Below are positions 1 to 6,634 of a stretch of DNA of 64,000 nt, in pieces. Source of the stretch: Taibaiella sp965229095 (GTDB taxonomy: Bacteria > Bacteroidota > Bacteroidia > Chitinophagales > Chitinophagaceae); contig OZ245855.1 of NCBI GenBank assembly GCA_965229095.1, positions 1,116,001 to 1,180,000 on the forward strand, given 5' to 3'. Every line of letters starts with the position of its first letter. The stretch's first letter is position 1. The notes below the pieces were generated by a model. That model worked only from the letters and a program-made list of their open reading frames with translations, did no database searches and had not been told where the DNA came from. The position numbers were made by a program, and so were the translations under genes.

Positions 1-209
1 ATGCCTTTGCCCGAAACTTTAATACCAAAGCCGATCTGCGTTTCATACAGGAAATGCTGTGGTTCATCTGCGGTTGTTTTGGGAAGGTATTCGATACGGG
101 TAAAGCGGAGATCCCAACGGGCGTGGAGCTCCGGGCTCTGGGTATATTGCCATAGCCTTTCCAGACTGGCATCCATCTCTATTTCGACGTAAACCGGTTT
201 GTTTTTCAA
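1..209 (-). CDS. SRPBCC-family protein, N-terminal part (cut by window edge)
   Basis: Reading the minus strand from 209 gives about 69 residues without a stop, with the pattern KPVYVEIEMDA, then LERLWQYTQSPELHARWD, which fits the first strand and helix of an SRPBCC/START-like (polyketide cyclase or AHSA1-like) domain. This fold binds hydrophobic ligands; no specific ligand can be inferred. No ATG lies between the upstream in-frame stop and the domain, so I chose the TTG at 209; an AAGGGA lies about a dozen bases upstream. The gene follows an ArsR-type regulator on the same strand, a pairing that is very common for this family. The C-terminus lies outside the window. An ATG-started frame at 246 in another phase is a shadow. 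Confidence 0.6.
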   Translation of the reverse strand, partial: MKNKPVYVEIEMDASLERLWQYTQSPELHARWDLRFTRIEYLPKTTADEPQHFLYETQIGFGIKVSGKG

Positions 210-364
210 ATGTGACAGGAGACGTCCCTTTATACAGGCGCCTCACAAATTTAGGAAAAAGAGGGGTTTCTCAGGTCTTCCTTTACACCTGCAGTTACTT
301 AGCGTTACTGCAATGAGAAACACTTCCATTTTGGCCTTCTAAAGGTTCCGATGGACAAGGTGTC

Positions 365-697
365 TTATGGGCATTCTGGCTCCTTATTTTCAGGCCCGGC
401 ATCCAGGAAGCGACCCAGGGCATCCAGCTTGGAGGACCAGAACTGGTGATAGCGGTTAATCCATTCCGATACCTCGCCCAGCTTGCGAAAGTCGGCGGTG
501 CAATACCGTTCTCTGCCTTGTTGCTTGATGACGATCAGGCCGCACTCCGTCAGTATTTTCACATGCTTGGATATCGCAGGCCTGCTGATGTCGAAATGAT
601 CGGCCACCTCGTTAAGCGTTAAGGTTTTTTTTGCCAAAAGGTCAATAATTTCCCTTCGGTTAGGGTCGGCAATGGCCTGGAATACGTCTCTTCTCAT
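365..697 (-). CDS. ArsR-family winged-helix transcriptional regulator
   Basis: Small (110 aa) DNA-binding protein. Residues about 5-75 form the ArsR winged helix: FQAIADPNRREIIDLL, then a recognition region SRPAISKHVKILTECGLI and a wing with GRERYC. The metal-binding ELCVCDL motif of classical ArsR/SmtB sensors is absent, so this is more like the metal-independent SdpR/YgaV-like branch that regulates SRPBCC partners. The open frame extends 12 codons upstream, but ATG 697 begins right at the conserved domain edge and is preferred. The SRPBCC gene follows after a gap of about 155 bp on the same strand. A short perfect dyad GTTA-TG-TAAC sits at 711-720, in front of the gene, and could be an autoregulatory operator. 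Confidence 0.85.
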   Translation of the reverse strand: MRRDVFQAIADPNRREIIDLLAKKTLTLNEVADHFDISRPAISKHVKILTECGLIVIKQQGRERYCTADFRKLGEVSEWINRYHQFWSSKLDALGRFLDAGPENKEPECP

Positions 698-710
698 AAG
701 TAAAGGAATA

Positions 711-720
711 GTTATGTAAC
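711..720. promoter_or_regulatory. Short dyad in front of arsR-type gene
   Basis: GTTATGTAAC is a 4+2+4 inverted repeat between the ArsR-type gene and the divergent alkA. The position fits an autoregulatory operator, but the arms are short and chance is not excluded. Confidence 0.25.
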
Positions 721-814
721 CGTTCGGATACAAATATAAATTTATTTCCCGACAGACGGATTATACAGCAATTTTCAGGTTGCATGAAGAGTGGGCGAGG
801 CCTAATTTTACCTG

Positions 815-1717
815 ATGAACAAACAACAGACTTTCCGGATTCCCTTGCCTCCTGTTTTTAGTTTTGAAGAATGTACCTGGTTCCTCAATCGGAATTATGA
901 CGACTGCCTGCATACCATTACCGGTAACAGCATCATCAAGGCTTTGCGCCTGACGGATAAAACAGTATTGCTGCAGATCCGTTCGGATAACGATGCTTTG
1001 ATTGTCGACCTGCTGGAAGGCATGATAACCATCAAAGAGCAGGAACAGATAAAGGCTTATATCATCGACTGGCTTGACCTCGGCAGGGATATAGCGCCTT
1101 TTTATCATTTACTGGGCAAAGAGAAAAAGCTGGCGGATATGGCGGTATCCTACCGGGGGCTCAGGCTCATTGGTATTCCCGATTTGTTTGAAGCGCTTTG
1201 CTGGAGTATCATAGGGCAGCAGATCAACCTTACTTTTGCCTACAAGTTAAAGCGCAGGCTTACGGAACGTTTTGGAACCACTATCCTGCATAAAGAAATC
1301 CCTTATTATATTTTTCCCTGTTCCGAATCCCTGGCAACAGCAGACTGCACGGAGCTTAGGGAAATGCAGTATTCCCAAAGGAAGGCAGAGTACCTTACCG
1401 GGTTGGCACAGGTCTTTGCACGGGGAGATATCAGTAAAGAACAATTGGTCACCATGCCGTTTGCAGTGCAGCAGCAGGCCCTTACGTCACTTCGTGGTAT
1501 TGGTATCTGGACGGCTAATTACGCTTTAATGAAGGCGCTCCGAGTTGCCGAAGCCATACCTTATGGTGATGTAGGCTTATTGCAGGCCCTGGTTAATTTT
1601 GATTTGATCAAAGACCGGAAGGACCAGGCCAGTATCGATAAGCTATTCCGTAAATTCAAAGGTTGGGAGAGCTACCTGGTATTTTACTTATGGCGCAGCC
1701 TTTCCGAGGGAGGTTGA
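815..1717 (+). CDS. alkA: DNA-3-methyladenine glycosylase II (AlkA-like)
   Basis: Base-excision repair enzyme that removes alkylated purines from DNA. The 300-residue protein matches the AlkA layout: an N-terminal TBP-like domain (about 1-110), then the HhH-GPD domain. The helix-hairpin-helix LTSLRGIGIWTANY is at about 223-236 and the catalytic aspartate is D252 in IPYGDVG. The IGQQINL segment at 133-139 is typical of the family. ATG 815 is the only good start. It is divergent from the ArsR-type gene. Four more DNA-alkylation genes lie between 2.3 and 5.0 kb on the opposite strand, which supports the repair role. Confidence 0.92.
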   Translation: MNKQQTFRIPLPPVFSFEECTWFLNRNYDDCLHTITGNSIIKALRLTDKTVLLQIRSDNDALIVDLLEGMITIKEQEQIKAYIIDWLDLGRDIAPFYHLLGKEKKLADMAVSYRGLRLIGIPDLFEALCWSIIGQQINLTFAYKLKRRLTERFGTTILHKEIPYYIFPCSESLATADCTELREMQYSQRKAEYLTGLAQVFARGDISKEQLVTMPFAVQQQALTSLRGIGIWTANYALMKALRVAEAIPYGDVGLLQALVNFDLIKDRKDQASIDKLFRKFKGWESYLVFYLWRSLSEGG

Positions 1718-1785
1718 TGATCCTGGGCAACCCAGGTGTAGTATTTCTTACCAAAAGGGAAGTATTTAAGATACAGGTTATTGAG

Positions 1786-1838
1786 TTTGCAAATGTATTT
1801 TTCAAATGTTTTTTGAGTATAATTAAACTTTTGCAAAT
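1786..1838. promoter_or_regulatory. Pair of TTTGCAAAT palindromic sites
   Basis: TTTGCAAAT occurs at 1786-1794 and again at 1830-1838; TTTGCAAA is self-complementary. Both are in the AT-rich leader before the secreted protein at 1883. Spacing is 44 bp, about four helical turns. This could be a paired operator, but such AT-rich 8-mers also arise by chance. Confidence 0.25.
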
Positions 1839-1882
1839 ACAGAAAGTCATATTGTTTTTAATGACCTCTTAATTTACGCTAT

Positions 1883-2335
1883 ATGAATGGAAAACTGATC
1901 AGACTTCTGTGTCTTGCCCTGGTTTCAGGAACATTTTGCTATGGGCAGCGCGTTACACCCGAAAGTGAATTAAGCCAGCCCAAAATGTACCTTAAAAGTG
2001 ATGCTCCGCCCGTTTTTATTGGTCCCGGTAATCTTAACACCGACCTGGGTAAGTTGAAAAAGGGAACGACGAAAACGGTAACTCTCGCCTTTACCGGCAA
2101 GACTGAACAAGAGAACCCGGAAACAAGCTCTTTGTTCATTCGGCGCAAAGCGTACCAGGTTACCGGCTACAGCTTAGCTGAAGCGCCTCACATTCTTAAT
2201 CCCAGCCTGGATGGCAACGGGCAATTTACGGGACAATACCTGGCTACTGTAGCCGGTCCTGTTAACGAAGTGATCAAGGTGACTTCTACCGCCGGCTCCT
2301 TTTTCGTGTACTTGCAAGGAGAAGTTGTAGAATAA
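1883..2335 (+). CDS. Secreted protein of unknown function
   Basis: 150 residues with a clear signal peptide (hydrophobic stretch about 6-18, then CYGQ). The mature part is short and beta-rich, with a segment LNTDLGKLKKGTTKTVTLAF that vaguely resembles the strand-G-strand start of DUF1573/hydin-type Ig-like domains, but I would not assign that family. No catalytic pattern is visible. It stands alone: alkA upstream is on the same strand but separated by about 165 bp with its own AT-rich leader, and alkB converges from the right. Probably periplasmic or surface located. Confidence 0.7.
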   Translation: MNGKLIRLLCLALVSGTFCYGQRVTPESELSQPKMYLKSDAPPVFIGPGNLNTDLGKLKKGTTKTVTLAFTGKTEQENPETSSLFIRRKAYQVTGYSLAEAPHILNPSLDGNGQFTGQYLATVAGPVNEVIKVTSTAGSFFVYLQGEVVE

Positions 2336-2340
2336 TAGTG

Positions 2341-2958
2341 TTAGTCACTTGTTCCCGGAAGAATGTTGCGGAAAGTAATATTGATCCGAAGATCTTGCGC
2401 CGCTTTTGTCTTGGGCAGTTGGTGCTGCCAATGAGTTTGCGTAGCGCCATACATCAGTAATAAACATCCGGGTTCCAGTACAACCGGGATGTTTATTTTT
2501 TTGTTCTGATAATGCCGGAACCGGAACAACCTTGCTGCTCCCAGGCTGAGGGAAGCAATTACAGGCTCGGGCCCCAGCTCCTTCTCATTATCACGATGCC
2601 AACCCATACTATCGTTACCGTCCCGGTACAAATTAAGCAAAGCGCTATTGAACAGATAGCCAGTAATTTTTTCGGTCTTTTCCCTGAGCGCCTGCAGCGG
2701 TTCCGTCCAGGGTAACGGCTGCATTGTAATGCCCGAATAGCTATAAGCTTTCCCTTCGTCACCATACCATGCGGTAAGCCTGGGCTGCATTACTGCTTTG
2801 CCGAATATCTTTATGGCTTCCTGCTTCCAGGCAATATGTTGCCGGAGCTGCTCCAGGTAATAGCTATGTTCTGCGCCTGCCAGGAAACCGGGGTATAGAA
2901 CAGCGTTGCCATCATAGGGCAGGAGGTTTACTGAGGCCTTTATCGCCGGGAAATTCAT
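2341..2958 (-). CDS. alkB: AlkB-like 2-oxoglutarate/Fe(II) DNA-repair dioxygenase
   Basis: Oxidative demethylase for alkylated bases (1-methyladenine, 3-methylcytosine type lesions). The 205-residue product has the Fe(II) ligands H121 and D123 in GWHRDNE, a distal His in the TQTHWQHQLPK region (about 179), and the RINITFR signature (about 191-197) that contains the 2-oxoglutarate-binding Arg. Start choice: ATG 2958 overlaps the stop of the upstream gene as ATGA, the classic coupled arrangement; in-frame starts at 2976 and 3009 would overlap the neighbour further. It is the last gene of a three-gene minus-strand run with the Ada-like protein and the 2OG oxygenase. Confidence 0.9.
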   Translation of the reverse strand: MNFPAIKASVNLLPYDGNAVLYPGFLAGAEHSYYLEQLRQHIAWKQEAIKIFGKAVMQPRLTAWYGDEGKAYSYSGITMQPLPWTEPLQALREKTEKITGYLFNSALLNLYRDGNDSMGWHRDNEKELGPEPVIASLSLGAARLFRFRHYQNKKINIPVVLEPGCLLLMYGATQTHWQHQLPKTKAAQDLRINITFRNILPGTSD

Positions 2959-3218
2959 GATCTTGTTTTTTTCCATTGAAGGTACGCCTCTTTCATGCAA
3001 TGCCCGCAAGGCCTGTAACCCTGTGCTTCCGCCTCTGCAGTAGTCGCAAAAAACACCCGGTTACCCGCGCTCATCCTTATACCCGAAGCGCAACGCATCG
3101 TTCCATATATTTTCAACCGTCTGTTGCCGGCGAGCTGCACTTTTTCTTCCTGCATCAGCTCCCATAGCTTCCTGATCCTGGCAAGCGGGGTAGCGCCCAG
3201 TTGTTCGTGTAATATCAT
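2955..3218 (-). CDS. Ada-type zinc-binding domain protein lacking the methyl-acceptor Cys
   Basis: A free-standing 87-residue protein that resembles the N-terminal Ada metal-binding domain: AGNRRLKIYGTMRCASG (about 30-46), NRVFF, then AEAEAQGYRPCGHC (61-74). In Ada the pattern is IYCxxxC...CxxC, with the first Cys accepting a methyl group from DNA phosphotriesters. Here the first Cys is replaced by G39; C43, C71 and C74 remain. It can still be a zinc/DNA-binding module but should not act as the phosphotriester acceptor. It begins 4 bp after the 2OG oxygenase stop and overlaps alkB by 4 bp, so the three are very likely one transcript. Confidence 0.8.
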   Translation of the reverse strand: MILHEQLGATPLARIRKLWELMQEEKVQLAGNRRLKIYGTMRCASGIRMSAGNRVFFATTAEAEAQGYRPCGHCMKEAYLQWKKTRS

Positions 3219-3222
3219 TGCT

Positions 3223-3936
3223 TTAACTTAATGCATCGTGAAAAATAATACCCAACGTATGTCGCTGACCTTCGTGTACCTGGCTCACGCCATGTTTCAT
3301 GTTTACCCGGTAATAACCTTTACTTCCTTTTACCGGCCTGAAATTGGTAGTAAACAACAGTACATCGCCTTGCCGGGGTTGTAGTACTATTGCCTTGGAC
3401 TGCGCCCTGGGCACCTGTTCTGTCAATACAAATTCACCGCCGCTGTAATCTTCACCCGGCTCGTCCAGGAATAACACCAGTTGCATCGGAAAAAAAATAT
3501 CGCCGTACAAGTCCTGGTGCAATGTGTTGTGCCCGCCTTTTTCATATTTCAGGATCAATACTGTAGGCTTTACCTGGTTGTGTTCCCGGCATTTTACATG
3601 CAAGGCTTCCAGTGTTTCAGGGAAGCTTATTCCCGTTTTTAACGCCTGCATCCAGCTATTGGCTATAGGGGCCAGGTGCGGATAGATGCGCTCCCTGATC
3701 GTTTGTATCAACGGCGGGAGCGGGTATTGAAAATATTTGTATTCCCCCATACCAAACCGGTAACGCTCCATGGTAATCGTCTTACGGTACAGTCCGGGAT
3801 CGCTATAGGCAGTGGCCAATTGCCGGCAGTCATCCGCTGTCAGGAGCTTAGGGATAACTGCGTATCCTTTTTCATGCATATCATTGCCGATGGTTTCCCA
3901 ATCGATATGGTCTATTGTTTTCTTGATCTGTTCCAT
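3223..3936 (-). CDS. 2-oxoglutarate/Fe(II)-dependent oxygenase (prolyl-hydroxylase-like)
   Basis: 237-residue double-stranded beta-helix oxygenase. The iron-binding triad is visible: H140 and D142 (TLHQDLYGD) and H215 (MKHGVSQV), with R225 of GQRHTLGIIFHDA as the likely 2-oxoglutarate ligand. The substrate is not evident; homologous proteins are annotated only as 2OG-Fe(II) oxygenases. Because it is the first gene of the alkB operon, a nucleic-acid or repair-related role is a reasonable inference, not shown. ATG 3936 is preferred over an in-frame start seven codons earlier because an AGGAG lies 10 bases before it; that AGGAG is inside a hairpin (3947-3966). Confidence 0.85.
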   Translation of the reverse strand: MEQIKKTIDHIDWETIGNDMHEKGYAVIPKLLTADDCRQLATAYSDPGLYRKTITMERYRFGMGEYKYFQYPLPPLIQTIRERIYPHLAPIANSWMQALKTGISFPETLEALHVKCREHNQVKPTVLILKYEKGGHNTLHQDLYGDIFFPMQLVLFLDEPGEDYSGGEFVLTEQVPRAQSKAIVLQPRQGDVLLFTTNFRPVKGSKGYYRVNMKHGVSQVHEGQRHTLGIIFHDALS

Positions 3937-3946
3937 AGTTTGCAGG

Positions 3947-3966
3947 CTCCTGCACAACTGCAGGAG
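3947..3966 (-). promoter_or_regulatory. Hairpin covering the Shine-Dalgarno of the 2OG oxygenase
   Basis: CTCCTGCA and TGCAGGAG form an 8-bp perfect stem with a CAAC/GTTG tetraloop. On the minus strand the stem contains AGGAG, 10 bases before ATG 3936. Folding would hide the ribosome site, so translation of the operon could be structure-controlled. Function is inferred. Confidence 0.4.
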
Positions 3967-3972
3967 AACTTA

Positions 3973-3985
3973 TATTACTGTAATA
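3973..3985. promoter_or_regulatory. TATTAC-T-GTAATA dyad upstream of the alkB operon
   Basis: A perfect 6+1+6 inverted repeat, about 37 bp in front of the 2OG oxygenase start. The location fits an operator in the promoter region of the alkylation-repair operon. The protein that binds it is unknown; the AraC/Ada-type protein encoded next door is one candidate. Confidence 0.3.
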
Positions 3986-4130
3986 ATTTTTCTGAAAATT
4001 TTATGTGTGTTGTCTTAAGATAATCGTTTGCCGGTCGCGAAGCTATACCAAACTACGATCCGGAGACAGAATACAGGTAGGACAAGGTTATAGGATTCTT
4101 TTCGTTCCGATCATCTTAATTTTTTTGTGC

Positions 4131-4991
4131 TTAGGATATACCTGCTTCTCCTCTATCTGTCTTGGCCGCTTCCCAGCCCAGCATGGCTGTTTTGCGGGTG
4201 CTGCCCCAATGGTATTGTCCTATGTTACCCGACGATTGAATGACCCTGTGGCAGGGTATCAGGAAGGCAACGGGATTATCGCCTACTGCAGTACCTACCG
4301 CCCTTGAAGCGCCGGGAGCATTAAGGGCAGCAGCAATGCGGCCATAGCTCGAAACCTGTCCCATGGGTATTTTCAGCAAGGTTTCCCATACTTTAAGCTG
4401 GAACTCGGTTCCTTTCAGGTGCAGCCTGATCTCTTGCAGTTCGCTCCAGTCCCGGGTAAAAATGTATAGGGCATGTTGCTGGTGGAGATCAGTCATTTGC
4501 CGGTAAACTGCTTCCGGAAATTGTTGCTTCAATTCCTGTAAAGCAATAGACTGCTCCTCCGAAAAAGCCATATAGCAAATCCCTTTCCCGGTAGAGGCAA
4601 CAAGAATGGTTCCGAATGGGCTTTCCGCAAAGCTGTAGTTGATGCTCAGGTTGCTGCCGCCGTTTTTGTATTCACCGGGTGTCATACCTTCTATGTGTAC
4701 AAAGAGATCGTGCAGGCGGCCTGTGCCGGAAAGACCTGTCTCTATAGCCGTATCCACCAGAGTCTGCTGAGGGTCCTTTATAATGGATTTGGCATAATCG
4801 AGACTGATGTATTGCAGGAACTTTTTGGGGCTTACTCCGGCCCATTCCCGGAACATACGCTGAAAATGGAAAGGGCTCATGTGTACCTGTTCCGCTACTT
4901 TGTCCAGGTCGGGCTGCTCTTTGAAGTTTTCCCTGATGTAATGGATAGCCGTAGCAATGCGCTCGTAGTTGATGGTTTCCTGAGTGTTCAT
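4131..4991 (-). CDS. ada: AraC-type regulator fused to O6-alkylguanine-DNA methyltransferase (Ada without N-terminal zinc domain)
   Basis: 286 residues in two parts. Residues about 10-107 form an AraC-type HTH pair (QVHMSPFHFQRMFREWAGVSPKKFLQ and the second helix set). Residues about 115-275 form the Ogt/MGMT suicide methyltransferase with the acceptor Cys C247 in the PCHRV motif and the preceding FLI. Classical Ada has a third, N-terminal zinc/phosphotriester domain; it is missing here, while a stand-alone Ada-like zinc protein is encoded 0.9 kb downstream, so the Ada functions are split. ATG 4991 follows a good Bacteroidetes-type promoter (5011-5041). Likely both repairs O6-methylguanine and regulates the nearby alkylation genes. 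Confidence 0.9.
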   Translation of the reverse strand: MNTQETINYERIATAIHYIRENFKEQPDLDKVAEQVHMSPFHFQRMFREWAGVSPKKFLQYISLDYAKSIIKDPQQTLVDTAIETGLSGTGRLHDLFVHIEGMTPGEYKNGGSNLSINYSFAESPFGTILVASTGKGICYMAFSEEQSIALQELKQQFPEAVYRQMTDLHQQHALYIFTRDWSELQEIRLHLKGTEFQLKVWETLLKIPMGQVSSYGRIAAALNAPGASRAVGTAVGDNPVAFLIPCHRVIQSSGNIGQYHWGSTRKTAMLGWEAAKTDRGEAGIS

Positions 4992-5010
4992 ATGCTTTCT
5001 TTTTACACCA

Positions 5011-5041
5011 CAAAAGTACCCTCGCTGCCTGGCCCTGCCAA
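5011..5041 (-). promoter_or_regulatory. Bacteroidetes-type promoter of the ada-like gene
   Basis: On the minus strand, TACTTTTG (-7 box, TAnnTTTG) at 5018-5011, with TTG of a -33 box at 5041-5039 and a 20-bp spacer. The start codon follows 20 bp after the -7 box. Confidence 0.5.
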
Positions 5042-5069
5042 CCCGGAAATTGCGGAGTTTGGCCGTATC

Positions 5070-5630
5070 TCAGGAACCCTTTTTTACCGAAAGCCCCATC
5101 AGTACATTATCTGCATAGCTGCCTTCTGTTACTTTAAAAAAATCAGCTTGCCTGCCTTGCTCCCTGAAACCACATTTATGATACAAGGCCATACCTGCAG
5201 CATTGCTATGATATACCTGCAACCATAATTGCTCCAGGACCGGGTTATCAACAGCCCATTCAATAGCTGCCGTAAGCAGGGCCGTTCCCAAACCGGTGTT
5301 CCGCCACTGCCGCAGCATACCCATACCTACCATAGCCGTATGTTGTAGCTTGATACGGGTACCGCCGTTCAGGTCTATGTTGCCGATGATATTGCCGTCC
5401 TTCTGGGCCACCAACAGCAAGCTATTATTGCTTTGCAGAAAAGAGCTGATCCATTCCATTTCTTTTTCCAGGGTAGGTTGGAACTCCGTGGTGGTCAGCA
5501 CCAAGTGTTCGCTATCCCTGATATAAGTCTGAATGGTCTCTATCAGTTGGGCGGCATCTTCCGGTACTGCCAGGCGCACCTGGACGCTTTCTTTATTTTT
5601 AAGGATGACACGGCGTGGTGTAAAGGTCAT
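5070..5630 (-). CDS. GNAT-family N-acetyltransferase
   Basis: 186 residues, full-length single GNAT domain. Visible elements are the N-terminal strand VQVRLAVPEDAAQLIETI, the acetyl-CoA-binding motif RQWRNTGLGTALL (about 118-130) and the C-terminal YHKCGFREQGRQ segment typical of RimJ/RimL/SpeG-like members. The substrate cannot be inferred. The start codon at 5630 directly abuts a perfect 16-bp inverted repeat (5631-5673), which is unusual. Upstream neighbours are the copper-chaperone-like gene cluster; downstream, on the same strand, is the ada-like gene with its own promoter. Confidence 0.85.
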   Translation of the reverse strand: MTFTPRRVILKNKESVQVRLAVPEDAAQLIETIQTYIRDSEHLVLTTTEFQPTLEKEMEWISSFLQSNNSLLLVAQKDGNIIGNIDLNGGTRIKLQHTAMVGMGMLRQWRNTGLGTALLTAAIEWAVDNPVLEQLWLQVYHSNAAGMALYHKCGFREQGRQADFFKVTEGSYADNVLMGLSVKKGS

Positions 5631-5673
5631 ATTTACATTTGCCCTGGAAAAAGGGTGCAGGGCAAATGTAAAT
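5631..5673. repeat. Perfect 16-bp inverted repeat abutting the GNAT start codon
   Basis: ATTTACATTTGCCCTG (5631-5646) and its exact complement CAGGGCAAATGTAAAT (5658-5673) flank an 11-base loop. It lies immediately before ATG 5630 and 65 bp after the end of the CopZ-like gene. There is no T-run on the exit side, so it is not a standard terminator; it could be a leader hairpin that masks the ribosome site or a protein-binding operator. Confidence 0.7.
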
Positions 5674-5738
5674 AAATTATAAGGTACTTTAGGCCTGATA
5701 AAGCCGGGCTCTGTCCGATATGCTTAAAGACCTCTTCG

Positions 5739-5951
5739 TTAAGCTGCCTCGCGCAACTGGTATTGGGGATAATCTTTTAAAGCGTTTTGCAGTGCTGCCG
5801 TAGCCACATGATGACTCATGCTGATATCGGCGACGCCTTGCTCCAGATTGATGTTTACGCCGGTTACATCCGGTACTTTTTCCAGTAACATTTTTACTTT
5901 AGCCAGGCAACCGCTACAGGTCATGCCGCTGATACTATACTTGTGGGTCAT
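5739..5951 (-). CDS. Heavy-metal-associated (CopZ-like) metallochaperone
   Basis: 70-residue ferredoxin-like HMA domain, the normal length for a free-standing copper chaperone. The metal-binding GMTCSGC motif has its cysteines at C12 and C15; helix and strand pattern LAKVKMLLEKVPDVTGVNINLEQGVADI is canonical. Start ATG 5951 puts the protein at domain length; the frame is open for 27 more codons upstream but these encode no domain sequence. A CAAAGATA (TAnnTTTG on the minus strand) at 5995-6002 is a likely -7 box. It probably delivers Cu(I), or another soft metal, to a partner not in this window. The AraC gene directly upstream also carries a CxxC domain. Confidence 0.88.
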   Translation of the reverse strand: MTHKYSISGMTCSGCLAKVKMLLEKVPDVTGVNINLEQGVADISMSHHVATAALQNALKDYPQYQLREAA

Positions 5952-5994
5952 TTTGTATTGTTTTTTGTAAGAAAATAAAGGATCAATAACAACA

Positions 5995-6002
5995 CAAAGA
6001 TA
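5995..6002 (-). promoter_or_regulatory. Candidate -7 box of the CopZ-like gene
   Basis: TATCTTTG on the minus strand matches TAnnTTTG and lies 43 bp before ATG 5951. No clear -33 TTTG at the right distance. Confidence 0.3.
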
Positions 6003-6050
6003 CCCGCAGGGCAGGCGACAGCAGTTATACAATTAAGGATAAGAGTTACA

Positions 6051-6632
6051 TCATTCCGGCTTGCCTACTTCGTCGAGCGAACGCCGGTTGTTGTGGTTAC
6101 CCAATTGCTTGAACTGGGTAGGCGTAAGGCCGGTAAGCTTTTTGAACTGGGCCGACAGGTGGGCGGTGCTGCTGTAGCCCAGGTCAAAGGCGATCTGGGA
6201 AAGCGGCTGTTCGTCGTAATGCAGCAATTCCTTCACCTTCTCTATCTTCTGGTGGATAAGGTATTGCTCTATGGTGGTACCTTCCACTTCCGAAAAGAGC
6301 TTGCTGAGGTAAGAGTAATCGTGGTGCAGGTGCTGCGACAGCAACTGGCTGAAATTCTGACGGGAGGGTTCGTCCTGGTAATGCACCGTTTCGATAATAA
6401 AAGTCTTGATGTGTTCCAGCAACTGGCTTTTTTTATCATCCATCAATTCGAAGCCTACCTGTGACAAAGCATCCCGCAAGGCTTCTGTTTCCTGGGGGGA
6501 TAAGGTGTTTTCCTCCAGCACGGCTTCGCCCAGCACGACGGTTACCGGGTGTAATCCCAGTTTTTTCAATTCCGATTCTACTACCATCCGGCAACGGTGG
6601 CAGACCATATTCTTGATGTGTAATTTGAGCAT
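6051..6632 (-). CDS. AraC-family regulator with N-terminal HMA-like CxxC domain
   Basis: 193 residues. The N-terminal about 70 residues (LKLHIKNMVCHRCRMVVESELKK...) look like a heavy-metal-associated fold with a CxxC pair (C11, C14) and the HMA order of strands. A linker is followed by a C-terminal AraC HTH domain (LSQHLHHDYSYLSKLFSEVEG and QIAFDLGYSSTAHLSAQFKKLTGLTP). This architecture suggests a metal- or redox-responsive activator. Start: ATG 6632 lies 2 bp after the stop of the upstream Pr6Pr gene; an earlier in-frame ATG (6662) would overlap that gene. The CopZ-like gene follows about 100 bp downstream, and is the obvious candidate target. Confidence 0.85.
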   Translation of the reverse strand: MLKLHIKNMVCHRCRMVVESELKKLGLHPVTVVLGEAVLEENTLSPQETEALRDALSQVGFELMDDKKSQLLEHIKTFIIETVHYQDEPSRQNFSQLLSQHLHHDYSYLSKLFSEVEGTTIEQYLIHQKIEKVKELLHYDEQPLSQIAFDLGYSSTAHLSAQFKKLTGLTPTQFKQLGNHNNRRSLDEVGKPE

Positions 6633-6634
6633 TT

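Noticed and set aside
64..246. Minus-strand open frame starting with GTG
   Set aside because: Other phase of the SRPBCC gene; the frame starting at TTG 209 has domain sequence, this one does not.
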